A stretch of DNA of 64,000 nucleotides from Kineosporia aurantiaca JCM 3230 (GCA_000719025.1 JODP01000001.1:744001-808000); one strand, 5' to 3'; shown: positions 54,517-63,957, counted from the first letter of the stretch. Numbers and translations: made by a program. The notes: generated by a model from the letters alone, not told the origin.

Positions 54517-54720
54517 ATGGAAACGCGTGATCTGGCGGAGAGTCTCCGCTCCCACGACCCGACCGTGGGCCTGCGCGCCGTAAGTGCCCTGCACCGGCTC
54601 GCCGAGCAGGTGGAGGCGGCTGCGGTGGCTCGGGCTCGGGCCGACGGGTGGTCCTGGGAGCAGATCGGGGACGCCCTCGGGGTGTCCCGGCAGTCCGTCC
54701 ACACCAAACACGGGAAGTGA
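54517..54720 (+). CDS. small helix-turn-helix protein
   Basis: This 67-residue protein starts at ATG 54517. The C-terminal half is an HTH (ARADGWSWEQIGDALGVSRQSVHTKHGK) and the N-terminal half is helical. Small HTH proteins of this type are regularly found just upstream of a Clp-N domain gene in actinobacteria, as here with a seven-base gap. It is the natural candidate to bind the nested dyads in its own promoter. Confidence 0.85.
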   Translation: METRDLAESLRSHDPTVGLRAVSALHRLAEQVEAAAVARARADGWSWEQIGDALGVSRQSVHTKHGK

Positions 54721-54727
54721 GGCCGAC

Positions 54728-55186
54728 ATGTTCGAGCAGTTCGCGGGCCAGGCCCGCAGCGCGGTCGAGGCCGCGCTCGAAGAGGCCCGGCGCCGGGGTG
54801 ATCGCCGGCTGAGTACCGAGCACCTGCTGCTCGGCCTGCTGCACGACGAGAACGCGGTCGAGGTGCTCGGGGTCGGCCTGGACCAGGCGCGGGCCGGGCT
54901 GGACGAGCTGGATCGGGAGGCCCTGGCGGTAATCGGGATCGATGCCGACGGGGTGGAGCGGCCGGTGATCCAGGGTTCGGCCAAGCGCACACCGTTCACC
55001 TCGGGCGCGCGAGATGTGCTCCGGCGTGGGGTGCTGGAGACCCGGGCGGCCAAGGAACGACGGATCGGGACGAGCCACCTGCTGCTCGCCGTGCTCGACA
55101 CGCGTCATCCGGACCCGGCGGCGGAGCTGATCGGCCATCTGGGAATCGACCCCGCCGCCGTCCGAGAACGCCTGAAAGCCGCCTGA
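54728..55186 (+). CDS. Clp N-terminal-domain protein (stand-alone)
   Basis: This 152-residue protein starts at ATG 54728. Two Clp-N repeats are visible: FEQFAGQARSAVEAALEEARRRGDRRLSTEHLLLGLLHDE and FTSGARDVLRRGVLETRAAKERRIGTSHLLLAVL. The ATPase domains of ClpC are absent, so it is a free adaptor-like module. It is co-transcribed with the HTH gene. It may link the regulator to ClpC proteolysis; that is inference. Confidence 0.88.
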   Translation: MFEQFAGQARSAVEAALEEARRRGDRRLSTEHLLLGLLHDENAVEVLGVGLDQARAGLDELDREALAVIGIDADGVERPVIQGSAKRTPFTSGARDVLRRGVLETRAAKERRIGTSHLLLAVLDTRHPDPAAELIGHLGIDPAAVRERLKAA

Positions 55187-55187
55187 T

Positions 55188-57641
55188 TCAGCCGCGCAGG
55201 CGCTTCATCTCTGGGTCGAAGAGAGGTTCGGCGGCGACGGTGGCCGAAAGGCGGCGATCGAAGTAGCCGATCTCCACCTGCTGGCCGGGGGTCGAGAGCT
55301 CGGCCGGGAGCCAGGCGTAGGCGATCGGCGCGTCTACGGTGTAGCCGTAGGACGCGCTGGTCACGTACCCGACACATTTCGATCCGCTGAAAACCGGCTC
55401 CTTACCCAAAGGCTGGTCGTACATCGAATCGTTGCCACGAGCGTCCACAATCAGACAACTCAGCCGGCGGGACACGTTCGACCGGCGGGCGACCACCGCG
55501 TCCCTCCCGAGGAACGCGTCCTTTTGCAATCGGACCGCGAAATCCAGCCCGGCTTCCCAGGGATCGTGCTCGAAGGTCATGTCGGTGCCGAAGGAGCGGT
55601 AGCCCTTCTCCAGGCGCAGGCTGTTGAAAGCGCCTCGGCCGGCGGCGATCAGACCGTGTTCCTGGCCGGCCGCCCAGAGCGTGTCCCAGAGCTTCTGGCC
55701 CTGGTCGGAGGTGGTGTAGAGCTCCCAGCCGAGCTCGCCGACGTAGGACAGCCGCATCGCGGTCACCGGGACGTAGCCGACCCGGATCTGCTTGCTGCGG
55801 AAGTACTTCAGGCCGTCGGCGGAGATGTCGTCGGGCGTGAGGGGGGCCAGGAGGTCGCGCGCCCGCGGCCCCCAGAGCCCGATGCAGCAGGTACCCGCGG
55901 TGATGTCGCGGACCTGGGTCAGGCCGTCCTCCGGCAGGTGCCGGGCCAGCCAAGCCTCGTCCAGAGCACCGTTCGCGCCGACCTGGTACCGGTCCCGGCC
56001 CAGCCGGGCGATCGTCACGTCGCTGCGGATCCCGCCGTCCGCATCCAGCAGCAGGCCGTAGGTGACCGAGCCGACCGACTTGTCCACGTTGCCGGTGAAC
56101 ATCTGCTGCAGGAAGGCGGTGGCGCCGCGCCCGGTGACCTCCAGCCGCTTCAGCGCGGTCATGTCGAACATCGAGACCTTCTCGCGGGTGTGCTGGGCCT
56201 CGGCGGCGACGATTGGGGACCAGTACCGGGCGGCCCAGGGGTCCGGGGTGCGGGACGGGTATTGCTGCACCAGAGGCGCATTGGCCCGATACCACTGCGG
56301 ACGCTCCCACCCGGACGCCTCCAGGAACATCGCGCCGAGTTCCTGCTGCCGATGGTAGAAGGGCGTGGTGCGCAGCGGCCGCGGCTCCTCCATCGGCTGC
56401 AGCGGGTGCTTGATGTCGTAGACCTCGACGAAGTTCTGGCAGTCCCGGGCCAGCACGTAGTCGGGCGTGAGCTGGTACCGCTCGAACCGGTCGATCTCGC
56501 ACTCGTGCAGGTCGAAGGTCGAGCAGTGCCCCTCCACCAGCCATTCCGCCATTGCCGCGCCGACCCCGGCCGAGTGGGTTACCCAGACCGCCTCGGCCAC
56601 CCAGAAGCCCTCGACCTCTTTGGACGGCCCGAGCAGCGGGAAGTCGTCGGTGGTGAACGAGAAGATGCCGTTGATCCCCTCCTTGACCTCCGACGAGACC
56701 AAAGAGGGCAGCAGGCGCTGGCTCTCGGCCCAGGCGGGGGCGAAGTCCGAAGGGGTGAACTCAAGTACCGAGGGCATCTCCTCGGCCTCGGAGACCGGCA
56801 GGATCTCTTCCGGGAGGACCGGCATCGGACGGTGGCCGTAGTAGCCGATGCCCAGGCCCTCGAAGCTCTCCCGGTAGTAGAGGTCCGCGTCCTGATGGCG
56901 GAGGATCGGCCGGGTTGCCTCGGCTTCTGATCCGGTCAGAGCTGACACCGGCGTGGTCCAGGCCAGTTGGTGGCCGAGAGGAGTGAGCGGCAGGGTCATG
57001 CCGACCATTGCGGCCACCTTCGGGCCCCAGAAACCGGCGCAGCAGACCACGATGTCGGCCTCCAGGTCGCCGTGGTCGGTACGCACGCCGGTGACCTTCG
57101 CATCCTCGGTCAGCACATCGAGAACCTCGTGCCGGTCGAGCACTCTGACTCCGCGCGACCGGGCCCGCCGCAGCTGGGCCTCCACCGCCCGCACCGCCTT
57201 GGCCAGACCGTCGGTGGGCAGGTGCAGGCCGCCGAGCACCAGCGACTCCTCGAGCATCGGCCACAGGGCCACGCATTCGGCCGGAGTGATCACCCGGGCG
57301 TCCAGGCCCCAGGCGGTGGCCCACCCGGCCCGGCGGTGCAGCTCGGCCAGGCGCTCCGGGGTGGTGGCCACCTCCAGCCCGCCGACCTGCAGGAAGCACG
57401 GCTCACCGTCGACGTCCAGCGAGACCAGCTTTTCCACGGTGTACCGGGCCAGCTGGGCCATGGTCTTGGAGGAGTTCGTCTGGAACACCAGACCGGGGGC
57501 GTGCGACGAGGACCCCCCGGGTCGGGGCAGCTCGCCCTGCTCGACCACCGTGACGTCGGTCCAGCCGCGGCCCGACAGCTCGTCGGCGAGGGCGGCCCCG
57601 ACCACACCGGCTCCAATGATGACGACGCGTGGTCCGGCCAT
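55188..57641 (-). CDS. dimethylglycine oxidase/sarcosine dehydrogenase-like FAD enzyme fused to GcvT folate domain
   Basis: I choose ATG 57641 (817 residues) behind GGAGGC. The N-terminal DAO/FAD domain begins RVVIIGAGVVGAALADEL, and GGSSSHAPGLVFQTN contains the histidine that carries covalent FAD in relatives. The middle domain leads to a C-terminal GcvT/tetrahydrofolate module (LGWELYTTSDQGQKLWDTL, FNSLRLEKGYRSFGTDM). Such enzymes demethylate dimethylglycine or sarcosine, passing the carbon to folate. The shared promoter motif with the betaine importer and choline dehydrogenase supports betaine catabolism. Confidence 0.88.
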   Translation of the reverse strand: MAGPRVVIIGAGVVGAALADELSGRGWTDVTVVEQGELPRPGGSSSHAPGLVFQTNSSKTMAQLARYTVEKLVSLDVDGEPCFLQVGGLEVATTPERLAELHRRAGWATAWGLDARVITPAECVALWPMLEESLVLGGLHLPTDGLAKAVRAVEAQLRRARSRGVRVLDRHEVLDVLTEDAKVTGVRTDHGDLEADIVVCCAGFWGPKVAAMVGMTLPLTPLGHQLAWTTPVSALTGSEAEATRPILRHQDADLYYRESFEGLGIGYYGHRPMPVLPEEILPVSEAEEMPSVLEFTPSDFAPAWAESQRLLPSLVSSEVKEGINGIFSFTTDDFPLLGPSKEVEGFWVAEAVWVTHSAGVGAAMAEWLVEGHCSTFDLHECEIDRFERYQLTPDYVLARDCQNFVEVYDIKHPLQPMEEPRPLRTTPFYHRQQELGAMFLEASGWERPQWYRANAPLVQQYPSRTPDPWAARYWSPIVAAEAQHTREKVSMFDMTALKRLEVTGRGATAFLQQMFTGNVDKSVGSVTYGLLLDADGGIRSDVTIARLGRDRYQVGANGALDEAWLARHLPEDGLTQVRDITAGTCCIGLWGPRARDLLAPLTPDDISADGLKYFRSKQIRVGYVPVTAMRLSYVGELGWELYTTSDQGQKLWDTLWAAGQEHGLIAAGRGAFNSLRLEKGYRSFGTDMTFEHDPWEAGLDFAVRLQKDAFLGRDAVVARRSNVSRRLSCLIVDARGNDSMYDQPLGKEPVFSGSKCVGYVTSASYGYTVDAPIAYAWLPAELSTPGQQVEIGYFDRRLSATVAAEPLFDPEMKRLRG

Positions 57642-57657
57642 GCCAGCCTCCAGTGGG

Positions 57658-57671
57658 TGCGCAATACGCAA
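57658..57671 (-). promoter_or_regulatory. shared motif upstream of dimethylglycine oxidase-like gene
   Basis: TTGCGTATTGCGCA on the minus strand, 16 bases upstream of ATG 57641; a further half-site TTGCGCT lies at 57684-57690. It matches sites at 61967 and 63886. Confidence 0.5.
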
Positions 57672-57767
57672 CTCAGAACACTAAGCGCAACTCGACTGTC
57701 CAACGTGGGCGACGGATCGTCAAGAGGCAAACCACAAACGTCCAAAATCACTGCGGTTCAACAAAAA

Positions 57768-57802
57768 ACCGGGGCGACGATCGAAAAGATCGCCGCCCCG
57801 GT
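57768..57802 (-). terminator. terminator after the betaine importer operon
   Basis: The stem ACCGGGGCG-A-CGATC / GATCG-C-CGCCCCGGT (one mismatch) with loop GAAAA is followed on the minus strand by a T6 run (57763-57768). It separates the binding-protein gene from the downstream oxidase gene. Confidence 0.85.
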
Positions 57803-57816
57803 CCCGAAGGAAAGCC

Positions 57817-58788
57817 CTACTTGATCCAGGCGTCGACCTTCGCCTGGTTCGCGTCCACCCACTTCTTGGCCGCGTCGTCGTCGGACATCTTGTCCTCGGC
57901 GATGTACTTGGCGACCAGGTCCTGGTCGTCGTTGGTCCACTGGAAGTTCTGGATCAGCTTGGCGGCCGGGCTGCCCGAGTCGATGAACGCCTTGCGGGCG
58001 TACTTCGGCAGCGGCGTCTCCGGGTAGTCGCAGGCGACCTTCTCCGGGTCGGCGTCGCAGCCGTCGGTGTACTTCGGCAGATCGACCTTCACCAGCTTGA
58101 CCTCGGACATGAACCACTGCGGCGTGTAGAAGTAGCCGATCAGCGGCGTCTTCTTGGCCTCGGCCTGACGGAAGGCGGTGATCAGGGCGGCCTCACTGCC
58201 CGCGTAGACCACCTTGTAGTTCAGCTTCAGGTTCTTCACCAGGGCCTCGTCGTTGGTCACGTACGAGGGGTCGCCGTCCAGGATCTGGCCCTTGCCGCCG
58301 GACTCGGAGGTCTTGAACAGGTCGGCGTACTTGTTCAGGTTCTGGTAGTCGGTGATGTCCGGGTACTTCTCGGCCATCCACGGCGGCACGAACCAGCCGA
58401 TCTGGCCGATGTTCCCGGTCTGGCCGACCTGGACCGCGACCTTCTGCTCGTCGACGTACTGCTTCTCCAGGTCCGGGTGCCCCCAGTCCTCCATGATCGC
58501 GTCGATCTCCCCGGAGCCGAAGCCCTGCCAGGAGACCTCCTCGGTCAGGTCCTTGGTGTTCACCGTGCAGCCGAGATCCTTCTCGGCGACGTACTTGACC
58601 ACGGCGACGTCGGCCTCGAAACCGACCCACGGGTTGACCGCCAGATTGACCGTGCCGCAGTCCTTGCCGGAACCGCCGGAACCACTGTCACCGGCGGAGT
58701 CGATGGTCTGCCCGCCACAGCCGGCCAGGGCCAGCGCGAGCACCGCCGCGCCCGTGATGGCCCTCCTGGCCTTCTTGTTGTCTCGCAC
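57817..58788 (-). CDS. glycine betaine-type ABC importer substrate-binding lipoprotein (ProX-like)
   Basis: This 323-residue protein has a lipobox (LALALAGC-GGQ near residue 24). The OpuAC fold is shown by VNLAVNPWVGFEADVAVVKYVAEKDLG, EEVSWQGFGSGEIDAIMEDWGHPD and PLIGYFYTPQWFMSEVKLVKVDLP; aromatic residues such as those of NPWVGF and EDWGH would cage a trimethylammonium group. It is last of a proV-proW-proX-ordered operon and ends in a U-tract terminator. Confidence 0.9.
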   Translation of the reverse strand: MRDNKKARRAITGAAVLALALAGCGGQTIDSAGDSGSGGSGKDCGTVNLAVNPWVGFEADVAVVKYVAEKDLGCTVNTKDLTEEVSWQGFGSGEIDAIMEDWGHPDLEKQYVDEQKVAVQVGQTGNIGQIGWFVPPWMAEKYPDITDYQNLNKYADLFKTSESGGKGQILDGDPSYVTNDEALVKNLKLNYKVVYAGSEAALITAFRQAEAKKTPLIGYFYTPQWFMSEVKLVKVDLPKYTDGCDADPEKVACDYPETPLPKYARKAFIDSGSPAAKLIQNFQWTNDDQDLVAKYIAEDKMSDDDAAKKWVDANQAKVDAWIK

Positions 58789-58831
58789 GGTATTTCATCC
58801 TCCTGATGGGGGTGGCTGTGACAAGCGTGCT

Positions 58832-60790
58832 TCAGGCCGTCCGCCGGCGTTCCGCGGCGGCCTGAGTGATCCGGTTGAGCATGACGCCCAGAATGACGAT
58901 GGCGAAACCGGCAGTCAGGCCCTTGCCGAACAGCTCGCCCTGGGAGAAGCCGGCCACCACGTCGTACCCCAGCGCGCCCGCCCCGACCAGACCGCCGACC
59001 ACGATCATCGCCAGCACGTAGCAGATGCCCTGGTTGGCCGCGAGCACCAGGGCCGGGCGGGCCATCGGCAGCTGCACCTTCCAGATCGTCTGCCAGGTGC
59101 TGGATCCCGAGGCGGTGGCGGCCTCCACGGTGGTGGCCGAGACCGCGGTGACGCCGTCGGCGACCACCTTGATCGCGACCGGCGCGGCGTAGAGCACGGC
59201 GGCCAGGATGGCGGTGAACCGGCTGGCCGCGAACAGCGCCAGGAACGGCACCAGGTAGACGAACGGGGGCATCACCTGGAGCGCGTCCAGGATCGGCCGG
59301 ATCACCAGGTCGGCGCGGCGGCTGCGGGCCATCCAGACGCCGACCACGACACCCAGCAGCATGGTCGCCACGGTGGCCAGCAGAGTGGCGGCCAGCGTGG
59401 TCATGCTGTCCTCCCAGAGGCCGCTGAGCACCAGGCCGGCCACGCAGAAGGCGGTGACCACCGTGACCCGGACGCTGCCGAGCAGGTAGGCCAGGGCCAG
59501 CAGCAGGGCCGCGACCAGCCACCAGGGCGACTCGACCAGCAGCGTCTGCAGCGGGTCGATCAGCAGGCTGGTCGCCGTGTCCTTGAACCAGCCGGTGACG
59601 TCCGAGGCGTTGGTGGTGATCCAATCGGCGAACTTGCCGCTGTGCCGGGTGATGTCGTCGCCGATGCCGTACTTCGAGGGGAACTCGGCCGCCCAGACGA
59701 AGGTGCGGGAGAGGTAGACGCAGTAGAGCGCGGCGAGCGTCGCGACGCCCAGCACCACCCGGCGCAGCCGGGAGTGGGGGCGCGGCTGGACCCGGGTCTT
59801 CAGCGCGGCCGCGGTGGTCAGCCGGTCGAGCACGATGGCCATCACCACGATCGCCAGGCCGGCGTTGAACGAGACCCCGACGTCGAGCGTCTGCAGCGCC
59901 TTGAGGATGGTCTTGCCCAGGCCGGGCGCGTCGATCAGGGCGGCCACGGTGGCCATCGAGAGCGCGGCCATGATGGTCTGGTTCAGGCCGAGCACGATGG
60001 TCCGGGCCGCCATCGGCAGCTGCACCCCGATCAGCCGCTGGAACCCGCTGGCGCCCAGCGACTCCGAGGCCTCGACGCTGGCCTGCGGCACCGAGCGGAT
60101 GCCGTGCGCGGTGTAGCGCACCACCGGGGGCAGCGCGTAGACCAGGGTGACCAGGGTGGCCGAGGCCGGGCCGATCAGGAACAGCAGGGCGAACGGGGAG
60201 AGGTAGACGAAGGTCGGCATCGTCTGGAGGAAGTCGAGGGTGGGGGTGATCACCGCGTTCACCCGGTCCGAGAGGCCGCCCCAGATGCCCAGCGGCACTC
60301 CGATCACCAGGGCCAGGATCACCGCCGAGAGGGTGATGGCGAGCGTGTCCATGCTCTCCTGCCACAACCCCTGCAGGCCGATGAAGCCGAAGCCGACGAC
60401 CATCAGCAGGGCCACCCGGTAGCTGGCGAAGGCCAGCGCGACCAGGGTGAACAGGGCGACCACGCCGAGCCAGCCGATCACCGGCACCGGACGGCCGAAA
60501 CTCGGCTCGGCGATCAGGTTCAGCAGGAAGGTGGTGAGACCGTTGACGAACGCCCGGATCTCGTTGAAGAAGTAGAGGAAGACCGGGCTGTCGTTGCGGT
60601 TGTTGCCGACCCAGTGGTTGAGGTCGTTGAGCCGGCGGTGCAGGGCGGTGGTGTCCGAGGGCACCAGCGGGAGGGTGTTGATGTTGCGCAGGATCGCCGC
60701 CAGCGCGACGAACACCACCAGGACGGCGGCGATCAGGCGGCCCCGGCCGGGTTTGCTGAACGCGGCCCGGGAGGCGGTCAGAACGGTCAC
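58832..60790 (-). CDS. glycine betaine-type ABC permease, two ProW modules in one chain
   Basis: This 652-residue protein carries two homologous permease halves. The first has QTMPTFVYLSPFALLFLIGPAS and the second QVMPPFVYLVPFLALFAASRFT, each followed by its own EAA-type loop (VEASESLGASGFQRLIGVQLPMAA and VEAATASGSSTWQTIWKVQLPMAR). ProW is normally one module acting as a homodimer, so here a single chain can form the whole channel. It overlaps the ATPase stop by GTGA. Confidence 0.9.
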   Translation of the reverse strand: MTVLTASRAAFSKPGRGRLIAAVLVVFVALAAILRNINTLPLVPSDTTALHRRLNDLNHWVGNNRNDSPVFLYFFNEIRAFVNGLTTFLLNLIAEPSFGRPVPVIGWLGVVALFTLVALAFASYRVALLMVVGFGFIGLQGLWQESMDTLAITLSAVILALVIGVPLGIWGGLSDRVNAVITPTLDFLQTMPTFVYLSPFALLFLIGPASATLVTLVYALPPVVRYTAHGIRSVPQASVEASESLGASGFQRLIGVQLPMAARTIVLGLNQTIMAALSMATVAALIDAPGLGKTILKALQTLDVGVSFNAGLAIVVMAIVLDRLTTAAALKTRVQPRPHSRLRRVVLGVATLAALYCVYLSRTFVWAAEFPSKYGIGDDITRHSGKFADWITTNASDVTGWFKDTATSLLIDPLQTLLVESPWWLVAALLLALAYLLGSVRVTVVTAFCVAGLVLSGLWEDSMTTLAATLLATVATMLLGVVVGVWMARSRRADLVIRPILDALQVMPPFVYLVPFLALFAASRFTAILAAVLYAAPVAIKVVADGVTAVSATTVEAATASGSSTWQTIWKVQLPMARPALVLAANQGICYVLAMIVVGGLVGAGALGYDVVAGFSQGELFGKGLTAGFAIVILGVMLNRITQAAAERRRTA

Positions 60791-61884
60791 CGCTTACCGG
60801 CCACGATCGCGAGAATCTCCTCGTCGCCGACGATTCCGAGGAGCTTGCCGTCCTGCACGACCCGGACCGGCTTGTGGCTCTCCAGCACCTGTCGGGTCGC
60901 GTCCCGGACGACGGTGTCGGGGCCGAGTTCGGGGCCGTCGACCGGGTCGCTGTCGGCCGGCGGGCGCATGATCCAACGCAGCGTGAGCACGTCGCCCTTG
61001 GGCACGTCGGAGACGAAGTCCCGGACGTAGTCGTCGGCCGGGGCACCGACCAGCTCGTCGCCGGTGCCGACCTGGACCGGCCGGCCGTCCCGCATGATCA
61101 GGATCCGGTCGCCGAGTTTCAGCGCCTCGGAGAGGTCGTGGGTGATGAACACCATGGTCTTGCCCAGCTCCCGGTGCAGCCGGATGACCTCGTTCTGCAT
61201 GTCCCGCCGGATCAGCGGGTCGAGGGCGGAGAACGGCTCGTCGAACAGCATCAGGTCCGGCTCCACGGCCAGCGCCCGGGCCAGGCCGACGCGCTGCTGC
61301 ATGCCGCCGGAGAGCTGGTCGGGGTAGGAGTTCTCGTAGCCGGCCAGGCCGACCAGCTCGATCACCTCGCCCGCGCGCCTGCGGCGCTCGGCCCGCCCGG
61401 CGCCGCGGACCTCGAGCCCGTAGGCCACGTTGTCCACCACCCGGCGGTGCGGGAGCAGGCCGAAGTTCTGGAAGACCATCGAGAATTTATGACGCCGCAA
61501 CTCACGCAGGCGTTTCGGGTCCGCCTCGAGGATGTTCTCACCTTCGAAGACCACCGAACCGGCGGTCGGCTCGATCAGCCGGGTGAGACAGCGCACCAGC
61601 GTGGACTTCCCGGAGCCGGACAGGCCCATCACCACGAACACCTCGCCCGGGGCCACGTCGAAGGAGATGTCCCGCACCGCGATCGTGTTACCCGTGCGTT
61701 CCATCAGCTCCCGGCGGGAGAGCCCGCAGAGCTCCTGGTTCTGCGGCACCGCAGCGGCTTTCGGGCCGAAGACCATCCACAGATCGCGGACCGAGATCAG
61801 CGGCCGCCCTTCGGAGCGGGCCGGCCGGGGCTGGGCACCGGGCTCCGGGGCCAGATCCTGGCCGTTCTCGGTGACGGTGGCCAT
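60787..61884 (-). CDS. glycine betaine-type ABC ATP-binding protein (ProV-like)
   Basis: This 365-residue protein starts at ATG 61884. ProV features are VFGPKAAAVPQNQELCGLSRREL before the core, Walker A GLSGSGKST, MVFQNFGLLPHRRVVDNVAYG, LSGGMQQRVGLARAL and LMLFDEPFSALDPLIRRDMQ. The C-terminal region has one CBS-like segment (VVQDGKLLGIVGDEEILAIV). It starts the importer operon; a shared regulatory motif lies 83 bases upstream. Confidence 0.92.
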   Translation of the reverse strand: MATVTENGQDLAPEPGAQPRPARSEGRPLISVRDLWMVFGPKAAAVPQNQELCGLSRRELMERTGNTIAVRDISFDVAPGEVFVVMGLSGSGKSTLVRCLTRLIEPTAGSVVFEGENILEADPKRLRELRRHKFSMVFQNFGLLPHRRVVDNVAYGLEVRGAGRAERRRRAGEVIELVGLAGYENSYPDQLSGGMQQRVGLARALAVEPDLMLFDEPFSALDPLIRRDMQNEVIRLHRELGKTMVFITHDLSEALKLGDRILIMRDGRPVQVGTGDELVGAPADDYVRDFVSDVPKGDVLTLRWIMRPPADSDPVDGPELGPDTVVRDATRQVLESHKPVRVVQDGKLLGIVGDEEILAIVAGKR

Positions 61885-61966
61885 CGCCCACCTCTCCTTG
61901 CCTGACTGGTGATGAACCGGCGACCGAAAGGCCCGGCCCGGGGACGGCTTCGCACTGCGGTAAATG

Positions 61967-61980
61967 TTGCGTATGGTGCA
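61967..61980 (+). promoter_or_regulatory. shared motif upstream of betaine importer operon
   Basis: TTGCGTATGGTGCA, matching 12 of 14 bases of the site before the dimethylglycine oxidase-like gene. It lies between proV-like and the end of the choline dehydrogenase gene. The gap 61885-62129 holds no gene that I can support. Confidence 0.5.
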
Positions 61981-62129
61981 TTACGGTTCGCCTTGAGGGA
62001 CACACTGTGCCCGGCGTTAGGTCATGGTCAAGGTATGGCGTCGTTTCGGTGTGGTTAATCTAGCCAATACAGGTAAGCCCGTCTTGTCCCTCCTCACCCA
62101 ACCGGGTCCCCGGGACCCTCGGGTAATCG

Positions 62130-63839
62130 TTAAGCGGACTGTTCTTCCTGCTGCTCGGCGGCCATCCGGTGCCGGTAGAACGTTGTCGGCCCGGCCGCCA
62201 GGGACGTGTTGCCGCGGATCAGGTCGGCGGCCTTCTCGGCCAGCATGATGACCGGCGCGTAGATGTTTCCGTTGGTCACGTACGGCATCGCCGAGGCGTC
62301 CGCGACCCGCAGCCCGGGCACCCCGTGCACGCCCATCGTCAGCGGGTCCACCACCGACAGCGGATCGGTACCCATCCGCGCGGTGCAGGACGGGTGGTAG
62401 GCGGTCTCCGCGTCCCGGGCGACCCAGTCCAGGATCTCCTCGTCGGTGCGCACCTGCGGCCCCGGGCTGATCTCCCCGTCGTCGTAGGCCGCGAAGGCGG
62501 GCTGGGAGAGGATCTCCCGGGCCACCTGGACCGCCTCGACCCACTCCCGCCGGTCCTGGTCGGTGCTGAGGTAGTTGAAGGTCATCGCGGGGGCCCGGCG
62601 CGGGTCGGCGCTGGTGATCCGCACCGAGCCGCGGGCGTCGGAGTACATCGGGCCGATGTGGACCTGGTACCCGTGGGTCGCGGCCGGGGCGGTGCCGTCG
62701 TAGCGCACGGCCACCGGCAGGAAGTGGAACATCAGGTTGGGGTAGTCCACGTCGTCGTTGCTGCGGACGAAGCCGCCGCCCTCGAAGTGGTTGGTGGCGG
62801 CCGGCCCGGTCTTGCGCAGCAGCCACTCCAGGCCGATCGCCGGGCGCCGGTGGAGCTTGAGCGACGGGTTCAGGGAGACCGGCTGCCGGCAGGCGTGCTG
62901 CACGTAGACCTCGAGGTGGTCCTGCAGGTTCTCGCCCACCCCGGGCCGGTCGGCGACCACGTCGATGCCCAGGCCGCGCAGGTGCTGGGCGTTCCCGATA
63001 CCGGAGAGCTGGAGCAGCTGGGGGGTGTTGATCGCGCCGCCCGCCAGCACCACCTCGCCCGCCTCGACCCGCTGGGGCCCGCTGCCGATCCGGCCCAGCG
63101 GCCCGCCGAACGGAAGTGAGCGGGTGTACTCGACCCCGGTCGCGCGTCCATTGCTGAACAACACCCGGTGGACCAGGGAAAGCGTCCTTACCGTAAGGTT
63201 TTTGCGCTCTTTCAGCACCGGATGGAGGTAGGCCCGGGCCGCCGACAGCCGCCGGCCGTTCCGGATCGTCCGATCGAAACGGTTGAAACCTTCCTGCTGG
63301 TAACCGTTCACGTCCTCGGTGAGCGGATAGCCGGCCTGCTGGACCGCCTCGAAGAAGGCGCCGAACAGCGGGTTGGTGGCCGGGCCGCGTTCCAGTTCCA
63401 GCGGGCCCTCACCGCCGCGCCACTCGTCCGCGCCGGTCAGGCAGTTCTCCATCTTCTTGAAGTAGGGCAGGCAATGCGCGTAGTCCCACTCCGACATCCC
63501 CGGGTCGGCCGCCCAGCGCTCGAAGTCCATCGGGTTACCGCGCTGGAAAATCATCCCGTTGATGCTGGAGGAGCCGCCCAGCACCTTGCCCCGGCCGTGC
63601 GCGATCCGGCGCCCGTGCATGAAGGGTTCCGGCTCGCTGCGGTACCGCCAGTCGTACAGCGGGTTGCCGATCACCATGGTCAGCGCCGCGGGCATGTGGA
63701 TCAGCAGGTCCCAGGCGAAGTCGGCGCGACCTGCCTCGAGGACCAGGACGGAGGTGCCGGGGTCTTCACTCAGCCGGTTGGCGAGCACGCAGCCCGCCGA
63801 ACCGCCGCCGACGATGACGTAGTCGTACCGCTCGGTCAT
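62130..63839 (-). CDS. betA: choline dehydrogenase
   Basis: I choose ATG 63839 (569 residues) behind GGAGGAG. GMC signatures are YDYVIVGGGSAGCVLANRLSE, HGRGKVLGGSSSINGMIFQRG and the BetA-like catalytic region ETAYHPSCTARMGTDPLSVVDP with VTNGNIYAPVIMLAEKAADLI at the end. It oxidises choline to betaine aldehyde, feeding the betaine pathway whose importer and demethylating enzyme are adjacent. A short hairpin around GGGTCCCCGGGACCC (62105-62119) follows. Confidence 0.88.
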   Translation of the reverse strand: MTERYDYVIVGGGSAGCVLANRLSEDPGTSVLVLEAGRADFAWDLLIHMPAALTMVIGNPLYDWRYRSEPEPFMHGRRIAHGRGKVLGGSSSINGMIFQRGNPMDFERWAADPGMSEWDYAHCLPYFKKMENCLTGADEWRGGEGPLELERGPATNPLFGAFFEAVQQAGYPLTEDVNGYQQEGFNRFDRTIRNGRRLSAARAYLHPVLKERKNLTVRTLSLVHRVLFSNGRATGVEYTRSLPFGGPLGRIGSGPQRVEAGEVVLAGGAINTPQLLQLSGIGNAQHLRGLGIDVVADRPGVGENLQDHLEVYVQHACRQPVSLNPSLKLHRRPAIGLEWLLRKTGPAATNHFEGGGFVRSNDDVDYPNLMFHFLPVAVRYDGTAPAATHGYQVHIGPMYSDARGSVRITSADPRRAPAMTFNYLSTDQDRREWVEAVQVAREILSQPAFAAYDDGEISPGPQVRTDEEILDWVARDAETAYHPSCTARMGTDPLSVVDPLTMGVHGVPGLRVADASAMPYVTNGNIYAPVIMLAEKAADLIRGNTSLAAGPTTFYRHRMAAEQQEEQSA

Positions 63840-63885
63840 GCTGCTCCTCCTGATGCCCAGAGGCGAGGAATTCCGCCTACCATCG

Positions 63886-63899
63886 TTGCGTCCTGCGCA
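63886..63899 (+). promoter_or_regulatory. shared motif upstream of betA
   Basis: TTGCGTCCTGCGCA, 12 of 14 identical to the site upstream of the dimethylglycine oxidase-like gene. It lies between divergent betA and the gene starting at 63958, so it could serve both. Confidence 0.5.
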
Positions 63900-63957
63900 C
63901 CGAGTTCCAGACAATGCAACGGGCACAGTGAATCATCACGATTGGTGAGGGGTCTAG

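Noticed and set aside
58352..61030. 892-residue plus-strand frame
   Set aside because: It is antisense to the ProW/ProX genes, made mostly of Asp/Gly/His/Arg/Gln, without motifs.
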